Positions 7,971-16,545 of a DNA stretch of 63,061 nucleotides are shown here, piece by piece. This DNA is from an uncultured Collinsella sp. Lineage in GTDB: Bacteria; Actinomycetota; Coriobacteriia; Coriobacteriales; Coriobacteriaceae. Position 1 is the stretch's first letter. Each line of letters opens with the position of its first letter. The translations under genes were made by a program, and so were the position numbers. Location: the NCBI GenBank assembly GCA_934654795.1, contig CAKUGT010000009.1, forward strand, positions 1 to 63,061. The letters are read 5' to 3'. The notes under the pieces are model-generated. The model made no database searches. It saw nothing but the letters and a program-made list of their open reading frames with translations, and had not been told where the DNA came from.

Positions 7971-8846
7971 ATGTTCGATATGGTTTCTCGCCGCGGTTTC
8001 GTCTCGCTTTCTGCTGCCGCTGCCGCCGGCCTTGGCCTTGCCGGCTGCTCGGGCAACAAGACGTCCGAGCCCGCTGGTTCGGATGCCGGCTCCGCCAAGT
8101 CTTCCTCTAAGAACCCAGCCGTCGAACTGCAGATCTTTGCCGCCAACTCGCTCGAGAAGGCCCTTCCCGAGGTCCAGGAACTCTACACCGACCAGACCGG
8201 CACCACCTTTGCCGACACGCAGTTCAAGGCCTCTGGCGACCTGGTCGAGCAGATGAAGGCCGGCGCTGCCGTCGACGTGCTCATCACCGCTTCCAAGGGC
8301 ACCATGGACGATGCCGAGACTGCCGAGCTCGTCGACACCGACACCCGTGAGGACATGTTCGTCAACGACCTCGTGATCATTCGCGCCGAGGGCTCCGACA
8401 CCAAGGTCGAGGCCATCGCCGACGTCGTGAACCTGGACGGCAAGATCGCCATCGGCGACGCCAAGACCGTTCCGGCCGGCAAGTACGCCAACCAGGCGCT
8501 GGCCTCCGTCGGCCTCTACACCGGCACCGAGGGCGACGACGGCGAGTACGCGCCCGAGATTGCCGACAAGGTCGCGCTGGCCGATAAGGTCGGCACCGCT
8601 GCCGCCTACGTGTCCACGGGCGACTGCGTGGCCGGCTTCGTCTATAGCTCCGATATCTTCCGCTACGACGGCGTCGAGGAGGCCTTCGTGTGCCCCGAGG
8701 ATTCGCACAAGCCCATCGTGTATCCGGGTGCCGTGGCCGAGAGCTCCGAGCATGCCGACGAGGCCAAGGCGTTCATCGACTTCTGCCTGTCTAACAAGAA
8801 GGCGCAGAAGATTTGGGCTAAGTACGGCTTTGAGCTTTCCGAGTAG
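7971..8846 (+). CDS. modA: Molybdate ABC transporter substrate-binding lipoprotein ModA
   Basis: This 291-residue periplasmic-type binding protein is tethered to the membrane. The N terminus SRRGFVSLSAAAAAGLGLAGC combines a twin-arginine-like start with a lipobox (LAGC), so it is probably a Tat-exported lipoprotein. The mature part begins with a Ser/Lys/Glu linker, then ELQIFAANSLEKALPEV, typical of ModA. SGDLVEQMKAGAAVDVLITAS and VPAGKYANQAL follow. ATG 7971 has GAAAGGG upstream; longer in-frame starts would bury the signal sequence. The order modA-modB-modC supports the molybdate assignment, though tungstate cannot be excluded. Confidence 0.9.
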   Translation: MFDMVSRRGFVSLSAAAAAGLGLAGCSGNKTSEPAGSDAGSAKSSSKNPAVELQIFAANSLEKALPEVQELYTDQTGTTFADTQFKASGDLVEQMKAGAAVDVLITASKGTMDDAETAELVDTDTREDMFVNDLVIIRAEGSDTKVEAIADVVNLDGKIAIGDAKTVPAGKYANQALASVGLYTGTEGDDGEYAPEIADKVALADKVGTAAAYVSTGDCVAGFVYSSDIFRYDGVEEAFVCPEDSHKPIVYPGAVAESSEHADEAKAFIDFCLSNKKAQKIWAKYGFELSE

Positions 8847-8878
8847 TGCAGAAGAGCGCTGCATAACGATATGCTTGA

Positions 8879-8912
8879 GGGCGGGCGTTCTTGCGATCGC
8901 CCGCCCTTTTTA
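8879..8912 (+). terminator. Hairpin terminator between modA and modB
   Basis: AGGGCGGGCG (8879-8888) pairs with CGCCCGCCCT (8899-8908), followed by T-run to 8912. It would make modA transcript more abundant than the modBC read-through, a common design for binding-protein transporters. Confidence 0.8.
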
Positions 8913-8963
8913 GATTGAAGCGGCGTGCCTGCGCGTCGTTACCCTTTGTTTGAGGAGTCGCCC

Positions 8964-10445
8964 GTGTCAAGGAAAACGATTCGCCTGCTCGCTGCGCTGG
9001 CGGCGGCTCTCTTTGCGTTTACCTCACTGCCCGGAGTTGCTTGTGCCGAGGCGCTTTTTGCCACTGCCGACGGACGCCAAGCGACAGAGGACTCTGCGCT
9101 TATCGATGGCGTCGATTTTGGCCTCAACGCCTTTGAGCGCAACGCCAAGGGCACGGCCCGCTCGTTTGCCGACCAGCCCGAGGGTTATCGTTTTCCCATC
9201 TACAGAAAGACGTCGCTCGTAACGGTGACCACGCCTACGAGCATCGTGGTGTGGGTCGATGCGCATGCCGCCAAGGAAGCGGGCCTCGATATCGCAAATG
9301 CCTCCGACCAAAAGGCGCTCAAGAAGATGCTCGCGGGGCTCGATAAGTCTCACTCCATGGGAGGCGCGCTGCTGGAGGACTCCAAGCTCGAGTGGGCGTT
9401 TACCTCGGATAATGAGCTGGTACAGGGCGATTACCGTTATCTGTTTAAGGCGAAGGGCGACGACGGCGACTACTACACCGTCGTGAATGCCGCGGACGCC
9501 GCAAACCCCGGGCTCAATCTGGGTGACGGAGCCCTGTGGAGCGATAACGCCGCCTTGGTGCCGTATGCGAGTGTCTCGACGACGGAGCCGCCATCGCTAG
9601 CGGAGCGCGCCGCGACCTTCTTTGGCAGTATTGACTACCGCCCGTTTTGGGTGTCCATCAAGACGAGCGGTCTCGCCTTGGTGATCGCGTTCGCGCTGGG
9701 CCTGTTTGCCGCATGGAAGACCATGGGCACCACGAGCCGCGTGAAGGGCCTGCTCGATTCGGTCTTTACCATCCCTATGGTGCTGCCGCCCACGGTCTGC
9801 GGCTTTTTGCTGCTTATGCTGTTCGGTCGCTCGACCGGGGTGGGCCAGTGGCTGATCGCGCACGGCATCTCGATTGTCTTTACGTGGCCCGCGGCGGTGA
9901 TCTCTGCCGTGGTGGTGTCGTTCCCGCTCGTCTATCGTACGGCACTCGGCGCCTTCGAGAGCCTCGACACGCAGATGCTCGATGCAGCGCGCACGCTGGG
10001 CTGGTCCGAGCGACGCATCTTTACCAAGCTCATGATGCCTCTCGGCTGGCCCTCTATTGCCGCCGGCACGGTGCTCGCCTTTGCCCGCGCCATGGGCGAG
10101 TTTGGCTGCACGCTGTTCTTCGCGGGCAACTATGCCGGCATTACGCAGACCATTCCCATCGCCATCTACTTTGAGTGGATGGGCGGCAATACGTCGGTGG
10201 CGCTCTTTTGGGTCGTCGTCGTGATCGTCTTTAGCTTCCTGGTCATCCTGTTCATCAACATGTACACGGCGCATTCGCAAAAGTACCGCGAGCGGGGTCT
10301 CTCCCGCGCGGAGCGCAAACAGGCCAAGGAGCTTGTCGGTCAGGGCGATTCGCTCGACCCCGTCGGCGGCGATGCCCTACGTATCGATCGCGAGGCGTTG
10401 GCCGAGCTTATGCGTGACGACGCGGTCGCGAAGGGAGGTCGATAG
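8964..10445 (+). CDS. modB: Molybdate ABC transporter permease ModB with N-terminal extracytoplasmic domain
   Basis: The C-terminal part (about residues 215-455) is a normal ModB permease with hydrophobic helices. It carries the coupling motif AARTLGWSERRIFTKLMMPLGWPSI and GEFGCTLFFAGN. Unusually, about 210 residues precede it: a signal-like hydrophobic segment (LLAALAAALFAFTSLPGVACA) and a soluble segment of about 190 residues. I cannot assign that domain. Typical ModB proteins are about 220-230 residues, so this one (493) is roughly twice as long. A cytoplasmic tail of about 50 residues follows the last helix. GTG 8964 is preferred because GAGGAG lies at 8952-8957. modC follows after 3 nt. 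Confidence 0.87.
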   Translation: MSRKTIRLLAALAAALFAFTSLPGVACAEALFATADGRQATEDSALIDGVDFGLNAFERNAKGTARSFADQPEGYRFPIYRKTSLVTVTTPTSIVVWVDAHAAKEAGLDIANASDQKALKKMLAGLDKSHSMGGALLEDSKLEWAFTSDNELVQGDYRYLFKAKGDDGDYYTVVNAADAANPGLNLGDGALWSDNAALVPYASVSTTEPPSLAERAATFFGSIDYRPFWVSIKTSGLALVIAFALGLFAAWKTMGTTSRVKGLLDSVFTIPMVLPPTVCGFLLLMLFGRSTGVGQWLIAHGISIVFTWPAAVISAVVVSFPLVYRTALGAFESLDTQMLDAARTLGWSERRIFTKLMMPLGWPSIAAGTVLAFARAMGEFGCTLFFAGNYAGITQTIPIAIYFEWMGGNTSVALFWVVVVIVFSFLVILFINMYTAHSQKYRERGLSRAERKQAKELVGQGDSLDPVGGDALRIDREALAELMRDDAVAKGGR

Positions 10446-10448
10446 GCC

Positions 10449-11519
10449 ATGTCGCTCGTTCTGGATATCAAAAAGCGTTATCCCGGCTTTACCCTCGACA
10501 TTCAGCTGGAGGCCGGCGAGGAGCGGGTGGCGCTGCTTGGTGCCTCCGGATGCGGTAAGAGCTGTACCTTGCGCTGCATCGCCGGCGTGGAGACGCCCGA
10601 TGAGGGCAAGATCGTCGTCAATGGCGTGACCTTCTTCGACTCCGCCGCGAGCATCAACTTGTCGCCCCAGGAACGCAAGTGCGCCCTGCTGTTCCAAAAC
10701 TATCAGCTGTTTCCCAATATGACGGTGGCCGATAACGTTTGTGCCGGCGTTGAGGATGCCGGCGACGCCGCAGCGCGCAAAAAGCTTGCCGAACGCTATC
10801 TGGGTATCTTTGGCCTGGCCGACTTTGCCGACCGCTATCCCGCGCGACTTTCGGGCGGCCAGCAGCAGCGCGTGGCGCTTGCCCGCATGGTGGCGGCGCA
10901 CCCGGGCATCTTCATGTTCGACGAGCCCATGAGCGCACTCGATGCGTATCTCAAGAGCGCGCTTGAGCAAAACATGCTCGACCTGTTCGATATCTGCAAC
11001 CGCACCGTGCTGTACGTGAGCCACGATATCGATGAGGCATGTCGCCTGTGCGAGCGCATCTGTGTGATGCACAACGGGCATGTGGAGGAGATCGGTTCCG
11101 TCGAGGACGTGGTCCGCCGGCCGCAGACCTTAGCCGCGCTGCGCCTGACGGGCTGCAAAAACACGAGCCGTGCGCGCAAGATCGGGCCTCAGGAAGTTGA
11201 AGCCCTTGATTGGGGCATGACCTTCAATGTGGGCCGCGAGGTGCCCGATAACGTGGCGTACCTGGGCATTCGCGCGAGCTACTTCCATGTGGACAACCGC
11301 GTCGAGCGTGGTCGCAACAGCTATGACCTGCACGTGGCCCGCGTGAGCGATTCTCGTTTTGAGCGCCTGGTGCTGCTGGACGTGCCACGTGCCGACGCAC
11401 CGACGCGCCTGCAGTGGAAGGTCAACAAGGTGAGTGTGCCTGTCGACGAGCTACCGCAAGCAGGCGAGACGCTGCGCATGCATTTTGATGCCAACAGGAT
11501 CCATTTGGTTTGTCGATAG
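10449..11519 (+). CDS. modC: Molybdate ABC transporter ATP-binding protein ModC
   Basis: This encodes a 356-residue ATPase that powers molybdate import with the ModB-like permease. Walker A is GASGCGKSCT (residues 31-40), the Q-loop region is LLFQNYQLFPNMTV, the signature is LSGGQQQRVALAR, Walker B is IFMFDEPMSALD, and the switch His is in YVSHDIDEA. A C-terminal domain of about 120 residues resembles the regulatory TOBE/Mop region of ModC. It lies 3 nt after modB and is probably translationally coupled. A terminator follows. Confidence 0.9.
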   Translation: MSLVLDIKKRYPGFTLDIQLEAGEERVALLGASGCGKSCTLRCIAGVETPDEGKIVVNGVTFFDSAASINLSPQERKCALLFQNYQLFPNMTVADNVCAGVEDAGDAAARKKLAERYLGIFGLADFADRYPARLSGGQQQRVALARMVAAHPGIFMFDEPMSALDAYLKSALEQNMLDLFDICNRTVLYVSHDIDEACRLCERICVMHNGHVEEIGSVEDVVRRPQTLAALRLTGCKNTSRARKIGPQEVEALDWGMTFNVGREVPDNVAYLGIRASYFHVDNRVERGRNSYDLHVARVSDSRFERLVLLDVPRADAPTRLQWKVNKVSVPVDELPQAGETLRMHFDANRIHLVCR

Positions 11520-11530
11520 CGCCGGGTAAT

Positions 11531-11567
11531 GCCGTCGGGGAATATAAGCCTCGGCGGCTTTGTTTTT
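11531..11567 (+). terminator. Terminator of mod operon
   Basis: GCCGTCGGGG (11531-11540) pairs with CCTCGGCGGC (11549-11558) with wobbles, followed by TTTGTTTTT. Confidence 0.75.
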
Positions 11568-11587
11568 GCCGTTCGCCGAATGAGGAA

Positions 11588-11603
11588 TGATAAACTCTTA
11601 TCA
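11588..11603. promoter_or_regulatory. Palindrome TGATAA-N4-TTATCA
   Basis: A perfect 6-bp inverted repeat with a 4-nt spacer lies in an AT-rich stretch downstream of the mod terminator and upstream of the reductase/selenium block. It is a possible operator. Confidence 0.35.
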
Positions 11604-11654
11604 ATCAAGATAATTATTTATTAGACGACGGCACACGACGCTGTCGTACGAATG

Positions 11655-11692
11655 TCAACGGTGTTCGCATGGTCGATGACCGTTGATATAGT
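11655..11692 (+). promoter_or_regulatory. Inverted repeat and possible -10 upstream of the reductase block
   Basis: TCAACGGT (11655-11662) and ACCGTTGA (11679-11686) form an inverted repeat with 16-nt spacing, as seen for dimeric activators or repressors. It abuts TATAGT (11687-11692), a plausible -10 box. No convincing -35 is visible. Confidence 0.4.
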
Positions 11693-11722
11693 TGACCTCA
11701 ACTTGTAAAGGAGGGTGCGCAC

Positions 11723-11791
11723 ATGCCGCAGAAGACATATTCGCGTCGCGTTGCCGCGCGCGCCCTCTATATGGCTCGGAGCCGCATATGA
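11723..11791 (+). CDS. Possible 22-codon leader peptide
   Basis: ATG 11723 has an excellent ribosome site (AAAGGAGGG, 11708-11716) and an open frame of 22 codons rich in Arg and Ala (MPQKTYSRRVAARALY at the start). It ends at a UGA (11789-11791) that lies in the loop of a stable hairpin (11777-11812). Thirteen further sense codons precede a TAA at 11831. It lies 160 nt before the first reductase gene. It may be a regulatory upstream ORF; coding is unproven because the frame is so short. Confidence 0.4.
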   Translation: MPQKTYSRRVAARALYMARSRI

Positions 11792-11905
11792 GCAGGTATG
11801 TTCACGGCTCCGGGAGAGACGACGCACAACTAAATCATCAACCGCAAAGCAGGTTCCCCAAAATTCCGGGTTTAAGCACGGTCGGGTTTTCGCCATCCAC
11901 CGTGC
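11777..11905 (+). other. Structured leader RNA candidate upstream of the reductase/selenium block
   Basis: Two stable hairpins can form: CGGAGCCG (11777-11784) with CGGCTCCG (11805-11812), and GCACGGT (11876-11882) with ACCGTGC (11899-11905). Between them is an unpaired, A-rich stretch. I do not recognise it as any known riboswitch. With the leader-peptide frame it accounts for the 430-bp gap between modC and the first HgdB-like gene. Confidence 0.4.
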
Positions 11906-11950
11906 AGCAATACCGTAGCTATCCGTATTTGGTTCGAGAGGGGAACCGCC

Positions 11951-13234
11951 ATGGCTGAAGAATTTGATTTCCATCCGATGTGGGAGAGCCTCGGCATGAA
12001 TCTTGCCGACCACGACATGCTGCTGGGTGCCGTGGGCCAGATGTACGGGGATATGTTCCTGACGCAGAACAATCGCCCCAAGTCCACGTCCTACCTGGAT
12101 TTTGTTGCCACCAACATTCATAGCGGCCGTATTAAGGAGATGCTCGACAAGAAGGAGGCCGGCGAGGCCACCAAGATCGTCGGCTCGTTCTGCGTCTATG
12201 TGCCCGAGGAAATCGTGCTTGCGTGCGATGGTATTCCCGTGGGCCTGTGCTCTGGTGCCGACTGGGCAACGGACAAGGTCGAGGAGCATCTGCCGCGCAA
12301 CACCTGCCCGCTCATCAAGAGCTTTGCCGGCTTTAAGCTGGGCGAGGTCTGCCCCTACATCGAGTCGAGCGACCTGGTGGTCGGCGAGAACACCTGCGAC
12401 GGCAAGAAGAAGGCCTACGAGTTCTTTGCCACGCAAAAGAACATGTACGTCATGGATATCCCCAACGTGCACGACGAGTCGACGCTCGTGACCTGGAAGG
12501 CCGAGGTCAAAAAGCTCGCTGCCAAGATCGAGGAAGAGTGCGGCGTCAAGATCACGCCCGAGCGCCTGAAGGCTGCCATCCACGCCGTCAACGAGAAGCG
12601 TCGTGCCCTGCAGCGTTTGGCTGCGACCCGCGCTGCCGACCCCGCTCCTATCAGCGGTCTCGACAGCCTGCTGACCGTGCAGGCCGCCTTTATGGACGAC
12701 ACGCCGCGCCTGACCGGCGCCATCAACGACATGGCTGCCGAGTGCGAGGAACGCGTCGCCAACGGTGAGGGCGTGGCGCCCAAGGGCACCAAGCGCATCC
12801 TGTACACCGGTACGCCCATGGCCGTGCCCAACTGGAAGCTGTTCAACCTAATCGAGAAGGCTGGCGGCGTCGTGGTGGGTGAGGAGTCCTGCACGGGCTC
12901 GCGCTACTACAAGGACCTGGTCGACGAGTCCGGTGAGACGATCGACGAGATGCTCGATGCTATCGCCGAGCGCTACTTTAAGATCAACTGCGCCGTCTTT
13001 ACCCCCAATGACCAGCGTATGAAGGATATCGTTCAGATGGCCAGGGACTTGCATGCCGACGGCATCGTCGACGTGGCCCTGCAGTTCTGCACGCTCTACG
13101 AGATGGAGTCCTTCGCCGTGGAGAAGGCCGCCGAGGAGGCCGGTATTCCCTTTATGCACATCACGACCGACTACGCCGGCGAGGACGCAGGCCAACTGCA
13201 GACTCGTATTGAGGCCTTCTTGGAGACGATCTAG
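11951..13234 (+). CDS. 2-hydroxyacyl-CoA dehydratase (HgdB)/double-cubane-cluster family protein
   Basis: This 427-residue protein belongs to the HgdB/BcrB/double-cubane cluster family, oxygen-sensitive iron-sulfur reductases driven by an ATP-dependent activator. Candidate cluster cysteines are C119 (NTCPLIKS), C134 (EVCPY) and C149 (TCDGKKK), with a further Cys in [14 protein letters not shown]. The C-terminal [23 protein letters not shown] is also typical. Its closest partner in the window is the next gene, a paralogue, followed by an HgdC-type activator. No CoA-transferase or acyl-CoA gene accompanies it, so a double-cubane reductase of unknown substrate fits better than a true dehydratase. 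The ribosome site GAGAGGGG precedes ATG 11951. Confidence 0.85.
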   Translation: MAEEFDFHPMWESLGMNLADHDMLLGAVGQMYGDMFLTQNNRPKSTSYLDFVATNIHSGRIKEMLDKKEAGEATKIVGSFCVYVPEEIVLACDGIPVGLCSGADWATDKVEEHLPRNTCPLIKSFAGFKLGEVCPYIESSDLVVGENTCDGKKKAYEFFATQKNMYVMDIPNVHDESTLVTWKAEVKKLAAKIEEECGVKITPERLKAAIHAVNEKRRALQRLAATRAADPAPISGLDSLLTVQAAFMDDTPRLTGAINDMAAECEERVANGEGVAPKGTKRILYTGTPMAVPNWKLFNLIEKAGGVVVGEESCTGSRYYKDLVDESGETIDEMLDAIAERYFKINCAVFTPNDQRMKDIVQMARDLHADGIVDVALQFCTLYEMESFAVEKAAEEAGIPFMHITTDYAGEDAGQLQTRIEAFLETI

Positions 13235-13240
13235 GCCGCG

Positions 13241-13342
13241 CGGCTTTCCCAGGTGCCCGATCTTGCCGTTCAAACCGTCGCTTGCGTACTCAAGTACGCG
13301 GCGCTCCTCTTTCACGGCAACCTCGGGCACCTGGGAAAGCCG
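13241..13342. repeat. Large intercistronic hairpin
   Basis: A perfect 20-bp inverted repeat (13241-13260 and 13323-13342, containing TTTCCCAGGTGCCCGA) encloses nested stems TTGCCGT/ACGGCAA and GCGTAC/GTACGC. It occupies most of the gap between the two HgdB-like genes. It could be an mRNA processing or attenuation structure, or a copy of a dispersed palindromic repeat. Confidence 0.6.
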
Positions 13343-13386
13343 TCTTCGTAGTCGAATTTCTTGTCTTTTTTCTTTTAGGGAGCTAC

Positions 13387-14550
13387 ATGTCCGATGTAAT
13401 TGAACAGCCGTTGCCGCGCACGTTTGAGGAGTTCAACGAGCAGCGCAAGGCGGCGTTTATTCGCGTTAAGGACTACAAGCAGGCCGGCAATCGCCTGGTC
13501 GGCTTCTTGTGCAGCTATACGCCACTCGAGATCATCGATGCCGCGGGGGCCGCAAGCGTCGCCCTGTGCGGTACGTCCGACGAGGTGATTCCCGAGGCCG
13601 AGAAGGTGCTGCCGGCAAATCTGTGTCCGCTCATCAAATCGACGTACGGCTTTGCCTACTCGCAAAAGTGCCCGTTTACGTACTTTAGCGACATGATCAT
13701 CGGCGAGACCACCTGCGACGGCAAGAAGAAAATGTACGAGCTGCTCAACGAGCTCAAGCGTACGCATATTCTGCACTTGCCGCAGAGCCGCGACCGTGCC
13801 TACGAGCGCGAGGGCTGGTACGAGGAGTGTCGCCTGCTCAAGGAAGAGCTCGAGAACTTCTACGGCATCACGATTGCCGATGACGACCTGCGTGCTGCCG
13901 TGCGCCGCCGCAACCGCCTGCGCGCCGCGCAGCTCGAGATGTTTGCGCTGCAGGCCAGCCAGCCGGCGGCCATGAGCGGCGTCGACCTGATGAGCACCAT
14001 GTTTGCCGGTACGTTCAGCTTTGATATCGAGGCCTATACGCAGCAGCTGGAGCAGAAGGTCGCTGCCCTGCGCGAGGCTTACGACGCGGGCGAGCGCCCT
14101 GTTGTGGCGGATGCCAAGCGCATCCTTATCACCGGCTGCCCGGTGGGTGGCGTGATCAACAAGATCGGCCGCACCATCGAGTCCAACGGCGGCGTGGTCG
14201 TGTGCATGGACGACTGCTCGGGCGAGCGTACGGCCGCCATGATGATTGACCCCGACGCGCCCGATATCCTGCGCGCTATCGCCGATCGCTATCTGGACAT
14301 CAACTGCTCGGTCATGACGCCCAACGACGGCCGCATGGACAACACGCTGGCCATGTGCGAGAAGTACCACGTCGACGGCGTCGTTGAGAGCGTGCTGCAG
14401 GCGTGCCACACCTTCAACGTCGAGAGCACTCGTATGCAGGAGGCCGTCGAGGGCGCGGGCATTCCGTACATGAAGATCGAGACCGACTACAGCAACGGCG
14501 ACATGGGCCAGATCGAGACCCGAATCGCCGCCTTTATCGAGACACTGTAG
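13387..14550 (+). CDS. Second HgdB/double-cubane family protein (paralogue)
   Basis: This encodes a 387-residue paralogue of the preceding gene. The same cysteine pattern is present ([27 protein letters not shown]) along with the final [21 protein letters not shown]. It lacks about 40 N-terminal residues of the first protein. In dehydratases HgdA and HgdB form a heterodimer, and two paralogues here could do the same; homodimers are equally possible. ATG 13387 is supported by AGGGAG at 13377-13382. The activator gene follows 51 nt later behind a small hairpin. Substrate unknown. Confidence 0.85.
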   Translation: MSDVIEQPLPRTFEEFNEQRKAAFIRVKDYKQAGNRLVGFLCSYTPLEIIDAAGAASVALCGTSDEVIPEAEKVLPANLCPLIKSTYGFAYSQKCPFTYFSDMIIGETTCDGKKKMYELLNELKRTHILHLPQSRDRAYEREGWYEECRLLKEELENFYGITIADDDLRAAVRRRNRLRAAQLEMFALQASQPAAMSGVDLMSTMFAGTFSFDIEAYTQQLEQKVAALREAYDAGERPVVADAKRILITGCPVGGVINKIGRTIESNGGVVVCMDDCSGERTAAMMIDPDAPDILRAIADRYLDINCSVMTPNDGRMDNTLAMCEKYHVDGVVESVLQACHTFNVESTRMQEAVEGAGIPYMKIETDYSNGDMGQIETRIAAFIETL

Positions 14551-14555
14551 GACGA

Positions 14556-14586
14556 ATGCGGCATAGGGACAGTCCCTTTGCCGCAT
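14556..14586. repeat. GGGAC-core hairpin between reductase and activator genes
   Basis: ATGCGGCA...TGCCGCAT-like arms enclose AGGGAC-A-GTCCCT. It is short, lacks a T-run and is another member of the dispersed GGGAC/GTCCC hairpin family. Confidence 0.55.
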
Positions 14587-14601
14587 GTGAAGGAGGATGC
14601 C

Positions 14602-15366
14602 GTGGTTGGCATTGGTATCGACATAGGCTCGACGGCTGCGAAGGCCGCGGCGGTGGAGGCGGATGGCGCCATCGCGTGGACTTGCGTTATGCCGACGGGG
14701 TATTCGTCGGTCGATGCGGCCGAGCGCCTGCGCGCAGAGCTTGCTTCGGCCGGCTACGACGTGGCGGCCGACGACGTGCGTGTGGTCGCGACCGGTTACG
14801 GCCGTGTCGCCGTGCCCTATGCGCACAAGGTCGTGACCGAGATCACCTGCCATGGCACCGGCGCTGTGGCGCTCTTTGGCGACCACGGCACGGTGATCGA
14901 CGTGGGCGGCCAGGATACCAAGGTCATCCAACTCAAGGGCGGCCGCGTGGCAAAGTTCGCCATGAACGACAAGTGTGCCGCCGGCACGGGGCGCTTTTTG
15001 GAGATCATGGCCGACCGCCTGGGCATTTCCCAGCAGCAGATGGCCGACCTGGCGCGTTCCGGCGAGCCCACCAAGATCAGCAGCATGTGCACGGTGTTTG
15101 CCGAAAGCGAGGTCATCAGCCTGATCGGTCGCGGTGAGCCGCGCGAGAACATTGCGCGTGGCGTGATCGACAGCGTGGTCTCGCGCGTGGCGACCATGGC
15201 CGGGCAGGCCGCGGGCGCCCCGTACTACCTGACCGGTGGCTTGTGCGAGAACGCCTATGTCGTAGAGCGGCTGGGCGCGCTGCTGGGCTCGCCGGTGACT
15301 ACGTCGCCCCTGGCCCGTTTTGCCGGCGCGATCGGCGCGGGCGTTCGCGCCCAGGCACTAGGGTGA
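14602..15366 (+). CDS. ATP-dependent activator of the HgdC/BcrA/BadF family
   Basis: This 254-residue ASKHA-fold ATPase carries a [4Fe-4S] cluster at a dimer interface and injects a low-potential electron into HgdB-type partners. The phosphate loop GIDIGSTAAKAAAVE is at the very N terminus. The second ATP motif is VIDVGGQDTKVIQLK. Cluster cysteines are expected in NDKCAAGTGRFLE and SSMCTVFAESE, and LTGGLCENAYV lies near the end. GTG 14602 is chosen because AGGAGG is at 14591-14596; the in-frame ATG at 14578 lies inside a hairpin without a ribosome site. It is followed 69 nt later by selD, linking this redox system to selenium genes. Confidence 0.9.
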   Translation: MVGIGIDIGSTAAKAAAVEADGAIAWTCVMPTGYSSVDAAERLRAELASAGYDVAADDVRVVATGYGRVAVPYAHKVVTEITCHGTGAVALFGDHGTVIDVGGQDTKVIQLKGGRVAKFAMNDKCAAGTGRFLEIMADRLGISQQQMADLARSGEPTKISSMCTVFAESEVISLIGRGEPRENIARGVIDSVVSRVATMAGQAAGAPYYLTGGLCENAYVVERLGALLGSPVTTSPLARFAGAIGAGVRAQALG

Positions 15367-15435
15367 TGTATCGGCCGTGGAAGCGCGTTCATGCGTATAC
15401 TGGGAAGCATTGTTTGGGTTTGAGAGGAGGTATCG

Positions 15436-16485
15436 ATGGCTGACGAACAGATGAAGCTCACGTCTATGACTGCCGCGAGCGGTTGAGCCGCTAAGTTGGC
15501 TCCCGGAGCCCTCGCCCAGGTCCTGGGCGACTTGCCAAATGTGCATAACGACAACTTGCTCGTGGGGTTCGATACCTCCGACGATGCGAGCGTTTTCCGC
15601 GTAGGGGAGAACCTGGGGCTCGTGCAGTCCATCGACTTCTTCCCACCGATGGTCGACGACCCGTTCCTGTTTGGCCAGATTGCTGCGGCCAACTCGCTGT
15701 CGGACATCTACGCCATGGGCGGGCGGCCGAGCCATGCCATGAACCTGCTTTGTATACCCAGTTGCCTGGGCGTTAAGGTTGCCGGCCAGATTCTGGCGGG
15801 TGGCGCCGACAAGTGCGTCGAGGCCGGTTGCTCCATCGCGGGCGGCCACACCATCAACGACGACGAGCCCAAGTACGGCCTGTCCGTGAGCGGCTTTGTC
15901 GCGCTCGACCGCACGCTCACCAACAGCGGCGCGCGCGTGGGCGATGCGTTACTGCTGACCAAGGCGGTTGGCTCGGGCATCATCACCACGGCCATTAAGG
16001 GCGAGCTCATCGAGCAGGATAGCGCCAGCCCGGTGTTCGAGTCGATGCGCACCCTCAACGAGGCCCCGATTCGTCTGGCCGAGGGCCTCGAGCTTCACGG
16101 CTGCACTGACGTCACGGGCTTTGGCCTGATCGGGCATGCGTGCGAGATGGCCGAGGGCTCGGGCGTGCAGATTGAGCTTGTGTCGGGGGCGGTTCCGCTC
16201 TTTGACCAGGTGCTCGACATGGCGCGCCTGGGCATTATCCCTGCCGGTGTCTACCGCAACCAGGACTTCTTTGGCCCGCGCGTGGCGGCCGACGATGACC
16301 TGGAGCCGGGCATGCTGGATGCGCTGTACGATCCGCAGACCTCGGGCGGCCTGCTCATCGCAGCGCCCGCCGCCGATGTGGATGAGCTCGCGCACCGTCT
16401 GCATGCCGAGGGTCGCATCGCTGCCGTTGTCGGCCGCGTGTGCGAGGCGGTGCCGGGCGGTCCTGCCGTTCGTGTTGTGCGTTAA
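15436..16485 (+). CDS. selD: Selenide, water dikinase SelD, itself a selenoprotein (UGA = Sec17)
   Basis: This makes selenophosphate from selenide and ATP, the selenium donor for tRNA-Sec and other uses. Translation starts at ATG 15436 (GAGAGGAGG upstream), and the frame contains a UGA at 15484-15486, codon 17. The surrounding SG-U-AAKLAP aligns with the catalytic Cys/Lys site of SelD (E. coli Cys17, Lys20). The frame continues without shift for 349 residues with SelD features (VGFDTSDDASVF, QSIDFFPPMVDDPF, GGHTINDDEPKYGLSVSG, DVTGFGLIGHA, DPQTSGGLL). A SECIS-like hairpin follows the UGA. selA, selB and selC in the window support Sec insertion. Read as a stop, the UGA would delete almost the entire enzyme. 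Confidence 0.93.
15513..15529 (+). promoter_or_regulatory. SECIS-like hairpin of selD
   Basis: CGCCCAG-GTC-CTGGGCG is a perfect 7-bp stem with GU in the apical loop, about 34 nt after the UGA, within the usual range for bacterial SECIS. The apex CAGGTCCTG resembles that of the E. coli fdhF element. Confidence 0.75.
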
Positions 16486-16545
16486 GGAAAACCGTTTATG
16501 CGACCGTCCGTTGTTCTGGGCGGCCCCTTTCGAAAGGAATTTACT

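Noticed and set aside
11805..11850. Glycine riboswitch
   Set aside because: GGGAGAGAC resembles the start of that aptamer, but the later conserved segments are absent.
12848..13330. Minus-strand 160-codon frame over the end of the first HgdB-like gene
   Set aside because: Most of it is antisense to a conserved gene; its first part lies in the large hairpin, so it was not called as coding.
15484..15486. selD as a frameshifted or truncated pseudogene
   Set aside because: The frame is unchanged on both sides of the UGA, the residue aligns with the catalytic position, a SECIS-like hairpin follows and the Sec genes are present.
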